Shown here piece by piece: positions 7,075 through 14,458 of a stretch of DNA of 64,000 nucleotides; position 1 is the stretch's first letter; every line of letters starts with the position of its first letter. The DNA comes from SVTX01 sp045538195 (lineage in GTDB: Bacteria > Bacillota > Clostridia > Oscillospirales > CAG-272), in the NCBI GenBank assembly GCA_045538195.1, contig JAZSRA010000138.1:48147-112146 (forward strand), written 5' to 3'. The translations under genes were made by a program, and so were the position numbers. The notes under the pieces were generated by a model, which worked only from the letters and a program-made list of their open reading frames with translations, searched no databases and was not told where the DNA came from.

Positions 7075-8403
7075 TTATTTACCTGCTACGCTCATTCCCT
7101 TTACAAGCACGTCGGGAGAGCCGAATACCACAAATCCCGTAGGAATTCCCCACTTGACCTCGTTGCCGAGAGAGTCGATGTCGTTAAGCAACGAGAAGAA
7201 GTTGCCTGCGATAGTGAAGGACTTGATAGGACCTGCCTTTTTGCCGTCCTTGATAAGGAAGCCTTCGCTCTCGACGGAAAAGTCACCCGTGATAGCGTTA
7301 GCGCCTGCGTGAAGTCCCTTAACACCCGTTACGTAGATACCGTCGCCGACCTTTGCGAAAAGCTCGTCCTGGCTTTCGTTACCTGCACAGATGCCGAAGT
7401 TATAGGGCGCGATGTTTCCTCCGCGACGACCGTTACCCGTGGTCTGCTTGCCTGTCTTGTGGGCAGTGGTCAGATCGTAAAGCATAGTTTTGAGAACGCC
7501 GTTCTCAACTACGGTCTTTTTGTAGGTAGCAACACCCTCGTCGTCAAAGGGAGTCTGTACGGGGCATCCCTCTCTCATAGGATCGTCGGTAATAGTGACG
7601 ATATCCGAGGCGATCTTCTCGCCCTCCTTACCAGCGAGACGGGACATACCGAGAAGCGCGTTCTTTGCGGAGAATGCAGACGAGAAAGCAGACAGAAGCG
7701 AACGCATCTGTGTTCCGTCGATAACCACGTCGTATTTGCCCGTGGGGATTTCCGATGCGCCTATTTTGTCAAGAGCGCCCTGAACCGCCTTTGCGGGAAG
7801 GTTCTTTGCGTCCTCGCTGTTAATGTTCTCGGCAAACTCAAAATTGTCTCTTGCCTCTCCGTCTTTATTTACGACAGCGGCAACGTAGCATCCCGACATA
7901 CCAACGCGGTTTGAAAGTTCAAGACCGTGGGAGTTGTAGAGATATATTTCGTTTCTGAATGAGATAGCCACAGACTGTGTACCGTCAACGACAGAGCTGT
8001 CGGTCGCATAGGTAGCCTTCTGAAGCTCAAGCGCCTTGTTTTTAAGCTCGCCCGCATCAACGACAACAGGATCGGGAGCGGTGGTCTTTGCGTAGGACTC
8101 CGAACCCTTGAAGATAAACACAACATCATCGTTTTCGATAGCGCCTGCGTTCTCCTTTGCGCGAACTACAAGGTCTTCAAGCTCGTCAGCGGCAAAATAG
8201 CTGCTGGAGGCGTAGCCCATGTGACCGTCAACGAGGCAACGGAAGTATACCTTTGCGCTCTCGCCGGAGCTGAACGCGCTGACCTCGTCTTTGAGGGTCT
8301 CAGCACTGATGTCCTCGCCTACTGTATAGTAGATTTCATATTCCTCAACACCGAACTTTGCACAAGCGGCGGAGATTATATCTTTAATTTCGGTAAAATT
8401 CAT
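7075..8403 (-). CDS. TldE/PmbA family protein (partner of TldD)
   Basis: The protein has 442 aa and is the non-catalytic-looking partner of TldD. Known TldD/TldE heterodimers are proteases that cut unstructured peptides and, in some bacteria, mature peptide antibiotics or antitoxins. It lacks the HExxxH motif seen in the neighbouring TldD, as expected for TldE/PmbA. The family signature is seen in GNGRRGGNIAPYNFGI and in the C-terminal GIYVTGVKGLHAG and GDFSVESEGFLI. It follows tldD with a single base between the genes and is therefore translationally coupled. It is the last gene of a run that begins at tgt or further upstream. No precursor peptide gene is evident nearby, so a general peptidase role is more likely than natural-product maturation. 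Confidence 0.9.
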   Translation of the reverse strand: MNFTEIKDIISAACAKFGVEEYEIYYTVGEDISAETLKDEVSAFSSGESAKVYFRCLVDGHMGYASSSYFAADELEDLVVRAKENAGAIENDDVVFIFKGSESYAKTTAPDPVVVDAGELKNKALELQKATYATDSSVVDGTQSVAISFRNEIYLYNSHGLELSNRVGMSGCYVAAVVNKDGEARDNFEFAENINSEDAKNLPAKAVQGALDKIGASEIPTGKYDVVIDGTQMRSLLSAFSSAFSAKNALLGMSRLAGKEGEKIASDIVTITDDPMREGCPVQTPFDDEGVATYKKTVVENGVLKTMLYDLTTAHKTGKQTTGNGRRGGNIAPYNFGICAGNESQDELFAKVGDGIYVTGVKGLHAGANAITGDFSVESEGFLIKDGKKAGPIKSFTIAGNFFSLLNDIDSLGNEVKWGIPTGFVVFGSPDVLVKGMSVAGK

Positions 8404-8404
8404 A

Positions 8405-9790
8405 TCAGCGACCTCCTACTGTGATCTTGGATACGCGGATAAGGGGCTGACCTACGTCGGTAGGAACGCTACCGCTGGACGAACCGCACATACCCTGCGC
8501 TGTGTCAAGGTTCTGACCTACCATATCAATGTCCATAAGGATCTGAGATCCCGTTCCTACGAGAGACGCGCCTCTGACAGGCTCGCAGATCTCGCCGTTA
8601 CGAACGATATATCCCTCACTGACACCGAAGTTAAATTCGCCTGTCAAGGGATTTACCGAGCCGCCGCCCATGCTCTTGGCATAGAGGCCGTACTCGATGG
8701 ACTTGATGATGTCCTCGTTCTTATCGGGACCGTTTGCGATAAAGGTATTGGTCATACGGGAGGTAGGCTCGTACATAAAGCTCTCACGGCGACCGTTACC
8801 CGTCATAGCCATACCCATTCTGCGAGAGCCGAGACGGTCGATCATATAGCTTTTGAGAATACCGTTTTCGATAAGAACGTTTCTCTGTGTGGGAGTTCCC
8901 TCGTCGTCGATATTGACCGAACCCCACGCGCCCGCAATAGTTCCGTCGTCGATAGCGGTAACCTTTACGTTAGCTATCTGCTGACCCATTTTGCCGCACA
9001 TCTGGCTCGTTCCCGTGCCTACGCTGGTAGCTTCAAGGGAGTGACCGCAAGCCTCGTGGAATATAACGCCGCCAAAGCCGTTCTCAATAGCAACGGTCAT
9101 CTGTCCTGCGGGACAGTAGTCGGCGCTGAGGTTGACCAGAGCCTGATCGGCTGCCTGAATACCTACGCTCTTGGGATCGATAAAATCGAACATTTCAAGA
9201 CCCATTCCGCGTCCGGGAGATGCACTTCCCGACTGGTTATCAGAGCCGTCGGCAGATACTGCGACCGCGCTGACCGCAATTCTCGTTCTTACGTGTCTGT
9301 CGCCTGTGTAAAGTCCCTCGCTGTTGGCAACGAGAATGGTGTGGTCTACCGATGCGAGACTTCCCATTACCTGCTTGATCTTCTCGTCTCTCTCACGAGC
9401 GGCAAAGCAAGCAGATTTGAGAATGTCGGTTCTTGTGGAAAGAGCCGTGCTTCCGGGAAGTATCTTTACAGGGTGGATATTGGGGAAAATACGCTCTGTC
9501 AGGTTGATGCTGACCTGAGCCTTGCTCTCTCCAAGTGCATCGGCAACAGCCTTTGCACAACGAAGCAGACCGCTTCTTGAAAAGTCGGTGGTGGTAGCGT
9601 ATACCGTTCTTGTTCCGATAAACGCGCGAATACCTACGCCCGACACCATATCGTCATTTACGGTGTCGATCTTACCGTCAAGAAAACGTATGCCGTTGTT
9701 TCTCGTCTTTTCCGCGTAGACCTCTGCAAAGTCCGCGCCGGTTGACATAGCCGCGGCAAGAACGTCTTCAAGCAAAATTCTTGAAATCAT
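8405..9790 (-). CDS. tldD: TldD metalloprotease
   Basis: The protein has 461 aa. The zinc-binding HExxxH motif is present as HEACGH at residues 245-250 inside IFHEACGHSLEA. The conserved GGGSVNPLTGEFNFGVSEGY segment lies in the C-terminal half. In the TldD/TldE complex this subunit holds the active site and degrades peptides threaded through the dimer. A GGAG site lies just before the ATG. Genes upstream on the same strand are a small membrane protein (26 bp away), a HAD phosphatase and tgt; tldE follows one base after the stop. Confidence 0.94.
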   Translation of the reverse strand: MISRILLEDVLAAAMSTGADFAEVYAEKTRNNGIRFLDGKIDTVNDDMVSGVGIRAFIGTRTVYATTTDFSRSGLLRCAKAVADALGESKAQVSINLTERIFPNIHPVKILPGSTALSTRTDILKSACFAARERDEKIKQVMGSLASVDHTILVANSEGLYTGDRHVRTRIAVSAVAVSADGSDNQSGSASPGRGMGLEMFDFIDPKSVGIQAADQALVNLSADYCPAGQMTVAIENGFGGVIFHEACGHSLEATSVGTGTSQMCGKMGQQIANVKVTAIDDGTIAGAWGSVNIDDEGTPTQRNVLIENGILKSYMIDRLGSRRMGMAMTGNGRRESFMYEPTSRMTNTFIANGPDKNEDIIKSIEYGLYAKSMGGGSVNPLTGEFNFGVSEGYIVRNGEICEPVRGASLVGTGSQILMDIDMVGQNLDTAQGMCGSSSGSVPTDVGQPLIRVSKITVGGR

Positions 9791-9816
9791 TTTTTCTCTC
9801 CTTCACTTATTTTCAA

Positions 9817-10266
9817 TTAATTATTTTCAATAGATACGTCAATTAAATCTATCTTGTCATCAGCCTTACGCAAATAGTATTTTGCGGCGATCTTTTCGTC
9901 CTCGAAATTAAAGTCACAGCACTGCTTAAGCTTTCCGTTTCCAACCAAAAGTCTGAAATGCTCGTTGTCGCTCCACTCACCGCAGAAGAGCTGGGAACTA
10001 TCCTTCGCAAAGAGGACAAGCTTGCAATCGTCATTTCCCGATTCTACGCTTCCCTGCACTTTAATAAAGGTAAGTCCTTTTGCGAATTTTGAAGAGCCGT
10101 ATGTAAGAGTAACTATGTTGTCGCCTTGGGGAGAAGTAAAGCTACACTCGTTAAGATCCGCCTTGATCTCCTTTACGATCTTGCGAACGGCAAGCACTCC
10201 CGCAACCGTAGCAGCAGTTCCGAGGGCTACGCCCACGCAAATTCCGATCACCGTTTGTTTTTTCAT
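9817..10266 (-). CDS. Small membrane-anchored protein of unknown function
   Basis: The protein has 149 aa. Residues about 5-27 form one hydrophobic, glycine- and alanine-rich segment (IGICVGVALGTAATVAGVLA) followed by a basic RKIVK stop-transfer, so the rest could be cytoplasmic or outside depending on topology. The C-terminal 115 residues are strand-rich and contain four cysteines and no motif I recognise. GGAGG precedes the ATG. It sits in the run HAD - this gene - tldD - tldE with gaps of 15 and 26 bp, so it is co-transcribed with the protease pair, which could act on it or near it; that link is only inferred from position. Confidence 0.65.
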   Translation of the reverse strand: MKKQTVIGICVGVALGTAATVAGVLAVRKIVKEIKADLNECSFTSPQGDNIVTLTYGSSKFAKGLTFIKVQGSVESGNDDCKLVLFAKDSSQLFCGEWSDNEHFRLLVGNGKLKQCCDFNFEDEKIAAKYYLRKADDKIDLIDVSIENN

Positions 10267-10281
10267 AATTTTCCTCCAAAA

Positions 10282-10938
10282 TCATCTATTATTCTCTTTT
10301 TTTATAAGATCAATAACCTCTAAAAGATCGTCGCAGGTCTTGTATACCAACGCTTCCGTTTCCGATGTAGGTGGAAGCAAATCGGGAACCATTATCGGTT
10401 TCATTCCAGCCGCGTGTGCGGCAAAGATGCCATTGTACGAATCCTCGCAAACTATGCACTCATCTTTTTCGGCACCGATACGGCGTGCTGCCTCAAGGAA
10501 AATATCAGGAGCGGGTTTACCGTCCACCACCATTTCACTGGTAACAACGGCATCTATATATTCCCACAAGCCGGTTTTTTTGAGATTTTTCTCAGCTATC
10601 TGCAAAACGGTCGACGTGGCAACGGCAACGGGAATACTATTATCGCGTAAAAATTGCAATATTTCAAGCGCACCCTTTTTGAGTGGTATTTCTCCCTCAA
10701 AAAGCTCTCTCGCACGCGCCATTCTGTCGGCATAAAAGCCTTCACAGTCAACTTCCTTGCCGTACGTATCCTCAAGCAATCTGATTATAGTATCTCTGCT
10801 TCTGCCTATGATCTTGCAATAGAGCTTGTCAATGTCCTTAAGCCCCCACTTCTCGCCTACCTCGTTCCAGCTTCTTTGAAACAAGGGCTCGGTATCTATA
10901 AGTGTTCCGTCTTTATCAAAAATAACGTACTTTATCAT
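10282..10938 (-). CDS. HAD-superfamily phosphatase / phosphoglucomutase-like protein
   Basis: The protein has 218 aa. Motif I DKDGT (8-12) with both aspartates, motif II T in VAVATST, motif III K in DGKPAPD and motif IV CEDSYNGI are all present. A helical cap between motifs I and II (about 15-85) places it in the beta-phosphoglucomutase/phosphoglycolate phosphatase branch (subfamily IA). Such enzymes hydrolyse or isomerise small phosphorylated sugars and metabolites in the cytoplasm; the substrate cannot be read from sequence. It starts three bases after the tgt stop, so it is probably co-translated with tgt. Confidence 0.9.
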   Translation of the reverse strand: MIKYVIFDKDGTLIDTEPLFQRSWNEVGEKWGLKDIDKLYCKIIGRSRDTIIRLLEDTYGKEVDCEGFYADRMARARELFEGEIPLKKGALEILQFLRDNSIPVAVATSTVLQIAEKNLKKTGLWEYIDAVVTSEMVVDGKPAPDIFLEAARRIGAEKDECIVCEDSYNGIFAAHAAGMKPIMVPDLLPPTSETEALVYKTCDDLLEVIDLIKKENNR

Positions 10939-10941
10939 AGC

Positions 10942-12081
10942 TTAATCAGGGTTTCTTTCACCGAGAGCGACGTGATATTTCTGATAGAAGCTTTCAAAAT
11001 AGCCGCCGTCCAGCGCTTCTCTTATCTTCTTGGTAAGATTATTATAAAAATAGAGATTATGTGCTACCGCAAGTCTCATTCCGAGAGATTCCTTTGCCTT
11101 AATAAGGTGTCTTATATAAGAACGGCTGTAATTACGGCAGGCGGGACAGTTACAGGACTCGGAAATGGGTCTGGGGTCCTTGGCATATTTCTCATTGAGA
11201 AGGTTCATTTTTCCTTCCCAAGTGAAAAGGTTGCCGTGACGCGCATTTCTCGAGGGCATTACGCAATCGAAGAAATCAACGCCCATGTGTACCGCTTCAA
11301 GGATATTGCAAGGAGTTCCGACACCCATAAGGTATCGGGGCTTATCCTTGGGCATATAGGGTTCTACCGCATCGATAATACGGTACATATCGTCAGTAGC
11401 CTCACCCACCGCAAGACCGCCGATAGCATATCCCTCGCAGTTTATCTCGGCAATCCTCTGCATGTGTTCAATTCGAAGATCCTCGTAGGTGCTTCCCTGA
11501 TTGATACCAAAAAGCATCTGATTGCGATTTATGGTGTCGGGCAACGAATTGAGTCTGTCCATCTCGGTACGGCAACGCTCCAACCAACGGGTGGTTCTGT
11601 CGATAGACGCGCGGACATACTTGTAGGGGGCGGGGTTCTCGATGCACTCGTCAAACGCCATAGCGATAGTCGACGCAAGATTTGACTGTATCTGCATACT
11701 CTCCTCGGGACCCATAAAGATCTTCTTGCCGTCGATGTGGGACTGAAATCTTACGCCCTCCTCGGTAATTTTACGAAGCTGAGCCAGAGAAAAGACCTGA
11801 AATCCGCCCGAGTCGGTAAGGATAGGCTTATTCCAGTTCATAAACTTGTGCAGCCCCCCCATATCACGGATAAGCCCGTCACCGGGACGGATGTGAAGAT
11901 GGTAGGTGTTGGAAAGCTCGACCTGACAGTCAAGCTCGTCGTTAAGCTCGACGGTAGATACACCGCCCTTGATCGCGGCGCAAGTGCCGACGTTCATAAA
12001 TACAGGGGTCTGAATATCCCCGTGAACGGTATGCAGCACGCCTCTGCGCGCTCTTCCGTCCTGTGCTAAAAGTTCAAACAT
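10942..12081 (-). CDS. tgt: tRNA-guanine transglycosylase
   Basis: Exchanges guanine-34 of GUN-anticodon tRNAs for a queuine precursor. The protein has 379 aa from the ATG at 12081, which has AAGGAG seven bases upstream; the frame extends 11 codons further, but that lead is not homologous. Hallmarks are TDSGGFQVFSL, the catalytic-loop region IAMAFDECIENPAPY, GGLAVGE, and the zinc site CNCPACRNYSRSYIRHL with a later HNLYFYNNL. No queA or other queuosine gene is in the window. Downstream come a HAD phosphatase (3 bp), a membrane protein and tldDE. The gap to mutL upstream (185 bp) is filled mostly by a palindromic repeat, and I see no convincing promoter in it, so the gene may be read from the mutL side. 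Confidence 0.95.
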   Translation of the reverse strand: MFELLAQDGRARRGVLHTVHGDIQTPVFMNVGTCAAIKGGVSTVELNDELDCQVELSNTYHLHIRPGDGLIRDMGGLHKFMNWNKPILTDSGGFQVFSLAQLRKITEEGVRFQSHIDGKKIFMGPEESMQIQSNLASTIAMAFDECIENPAPYKYVRASIDRTTRWLERCRTEMDRLNSLPDTINRNQMLFGINQGSTYEDLRIEHMQRIAEINCEGYAIGGLAVGEATDDMYRIIDAVEPYMPKDKPRYLMGVGTPCNILEAVHMGVDFFDCVMPSRNARHGNLFTWEGKMNLLNEKYAKDPRPISESCNCPACRNYSRSYIRHLIKAKESLGMRLAVAHNLYFYNNLTKKIREALDGGYFESFYQKYHVALGERNPD

Positions 12082-12148
12082 AACTTTGCTCCTTTTTCCG
12101 CAGACACAAACCAAAGTGACGCGGAATTAATTATATTTTTTTAGTTTC

Positions 12149-12268
12149 AAGCTCGCTTAAATTTGTTCAAGACAAGGCGCACCGGAGCAAGCGAAGCGCT
12201 GACGTAGTTTTTCCTACGTCAAGCTGCTTGTGAGGAGCAACGCCGTATTGGACAAATTTATAGAGCTT
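12149..12268. repeat. 120-bp imperfect palindromic interspersed repeat
   Basis: Outer arms AAGCTC...TAAATTTGTTCAAGACAAGGCG pair with the complement of CGCCGTATTGGACAAATTTA...GAGCTT. An inner hairpin (ACGTAGTTTTTCCTACGT) sits at the tip. The right end overlaps the mutL stop codon. The left arm is found again, alone, at 3034-3067. It has no coding frame. Size and shape fit a REP- or MITE-like element. Confidence 0.7.
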
Positions 12269-14420
12269 ATGTTCTCTCGAACTGTCTGTCTATATTTTTC
12301 TTTGACAATTCCATAGCAACGGGTCTGCCGTGAGGACAGAAGGTAATATCGGGTATTTCCATCAATTTTTCAACTACCCATTCGCCGTGACCCTTGGCAT
12401 ATTCTCTGCCCGCCTTGATAGCCGCCTTGCAGGAAGCTTGATAGAGTGCCTTTTCGAAGATAATATTCCTCGTCAGATCCACCTTGCCTGTGCCGTTCTT
12501 AATTCTGTCGGCAACCACCGCGAACATATCGGCAATCGCATCCTGCTCAATGCCTGCGGGCAGAGCCGTGACAGAAACCGTGTTTCTTGAAGTCGAAAAC
12601 TCAAATCCAACCGCTTCAAGCTCTTGTCTGTACTCCTCTATAGCCGCGACCTCGTCGGACATCAGCATAATATCCACAGGGAGCATCAGAAGCTGCGAGG
12701 AGACCTCATGAGAGTACATATTTTTCTTCAACTGCTCGAAAATTATTCTCTCGTGGGCGGCATGCTTGTCGATAATAAGCATTTTTTCCTCGACCTGCAC
12801 GATTATGTAGGAATTAAAGACCTCTCCGACGATCTTATATTCTATATTCAGAGTTTTTTCATTCGCTTGGGGATTTTCAGGTGAATTTTCTGACGAAACG
12901 GCACTCTGGGTCGATTTTATATCCGGAACGGGAATATTTTCGCTATTTTTATTGATCTCCGCAACGATCTGATCCTTCTCGGTCTCTATACGCAAGTTTT
13001 CGTCGGATTTCCGCGCGTTCTCTGTCTGTGGGACGTTAAGGCACTCATCGTCATCATCTTTGGGAATCGCCTCCGGATTATAATAATACTTTACGTAATC
13101 CTCGGCAGTAAGTCTAGTTATTTGGCCCTGCTCGTTAACCACGGGACCCGACTTGATTGCTCCGCTTTCGTCGACCTTAGTAGCAGAAGCAGTCTTTGGT
13201 GTATCATTTACATTTTTAGGTGTAAACTTTGGTTGTGCCACCTCGGTAATGAAGGCAGGCACGCGTTCGCCCTCCGACTTTTTATTCTGAACGGGCTTAT
13301 TCTGCGTAGAAGTGGGCATATCAATAGTGATCTGCCTTGCCCTCAGCGACTTTTCCCTTTCCACCGAAGTAAACGCGTCAGACATTCTTACACCTGCCGA
13401 CGCTTTCGGCATTTCCATCTCGGGACGCGTGACGTTATTTTCAAGCGCTTGTCTTACTGCGTAATATATCGCTTCAAATACAGGCTTTTCGTTGGAGAAT
13501 TTGACCTCAAGCTTTGCGGGGTGGACGTTTACGTCGACACGCCCGGGATTAAGGGAAATAAACAGTACGCAAACGGGAAATTTCTCCGACGGCATATAGG
13601 AAACGAATGCCTGTTCTATCGCCGCGCCCGCAGTTCTGCTCTTTACAAAACGCTTGTTTATGTAGAAGTTTTCGTAGTTTCTGTTACTCTTGACGTTATC
13701 CGAGCGACCAACGTACCCCTTGACCGATATACCGTCAAACTCGCCGTCAACCGCGATAAGTCTGTTGGCAAAGTCCCGTCCGAACACCGCGTAGATCGCA
13801 CTCAACAGCTTTCCATCGCCTGCGGTCTCAAGCTTTATCTGTCCGTCGGTGATAAGTCTGAACGCTATCTCGGGGTGTGAGAGCGCGATCTTCTCAACGT
13901 TGGCGCAGACCGCCGTAGTCTCGGTCACGTCTCGCTTCAAGAATTTTCTTCTTGCGGGGACGTTTGCGAAAAGATCCTCGACGATAATGGTCGTTCCGTT
14001 TGAACAACCTCTTTCCTGGAGCGCGATCTCCTCGCCGCAATCGACGATAAGCTCTGCTCCCAAGGGAGCGTCGTGCGTCTTTGAGATTATGCGGAGCTTT
14101 GAAACTGCAGATATTGCCGCAAGTGCCTCGCCGCGAAATCCGAGAGTGCAGATGCCGTCAAGGTCCTCAGCAGTCTTTATCTTACTCGTTGCGTGTCTTT
14201 TTATACACAGAGGCAGATCCTCGGGTTCCATACCGCATCCGTCGTCGGATATTCGCATAAAGGTAATGCCACCGTTCTGTATCTCGACGGTGATATGCTT
14301 CGCGCCTGCGTCGATGGAATTCTCTATCATTTCTTTGATCGCCGATGCGGGTCTGTCCACGACCTCGCCTGCCGCGATAAGGTTAGCTACCTCAAAAGAT
14401 AAAACGTTAATATTTCCCAT
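12267..14420 (-). CDS. mutL: DNA mismatch repair protein MutL
   Basis: The protein has 717 aa. N-terminal GHKL ATPase motifs: IAAGEVVDRPASAIKEMIEN (motif I), DDGCGM (motif II), RHATSKI and TLGFRGEALA (motif III). A long low-complexity linker (about 340-520) rich in Lys, Glu, Asn and Pro follows. The C-terminal domain carries the endonuclease metal site as DKHAAHERIIFE; most family members have DQHA, so Lys replaces Gln here. CPHGRP stands near the end, also part of the metal site. It therefore should be a nicking-type MutL, as expected for bacteria lacking MutH. It follows mutS by 38 bp. The stop codon lies inside the palindromic repeat. Confidence 0.96.
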   Translation of the reverse strand: MGNINVLSFEVANLIAAGEVVDRPASAIKEMIENSIDAGAKHITVEIQNGGITFMRISDDGCGMEPEDLPLCIKRHATSKIKTAEDLDGICTLGFRGEALAAISAVSKLRIISKTHDAPLGAELIVDCGEEIALQERGCSNGTTIIVEDLFANVPARRKFLKRDVTETTAVCANVEKIALSHPEIAFRLITDGQIKLETAGDGKLLSAIYAVFGRDFANRLIAVDGEFDGISVKGYVGRSDNVKSNRNYENFYINKRFVKSRTAGAAIEQAFVSYMPSEKFPVCVLFISLNPGRVDVNVHPAKLEVKFSNEKPVFEAIYYAVRQALENNVTRPEMEMPKASAGVRMSDAFTSVEREKSLRARQITIDMPTSTQNKPVQNKKSEGERVPAFITEVAQPKFTPKNVNDTPKTASATKVDESGAIKSGPVVNEQGQITRLTAEDYVKYYYNPEAIPKDDDDECLNVPQTENARKSDENLRIETEKDQIVAEINKNSENIPVPDIKSTQSAVSSENSPENPQANEKTLNIEYKIVGEVFNSYIIVQVEEKMLIIDKHAAHERIIFEQLKKNMYSHEVSSQLLMLPVDIMLMSDEVAAIEEYRQELEAVGFEFSTSRNTVSVTALPAGIEQDAIADMFAVVADRIKNGTGKVDLTRNIIFEKALYQASCKAAIKAGREYAKGHGEWVVEKLMEIPDITFCPHGRPVAMELSKKNIDRQFERT

Positions 14421-14458
14421 AAATCCTGCCTCCTTTCTTTTGTTCTTTAAAGTTTTTA

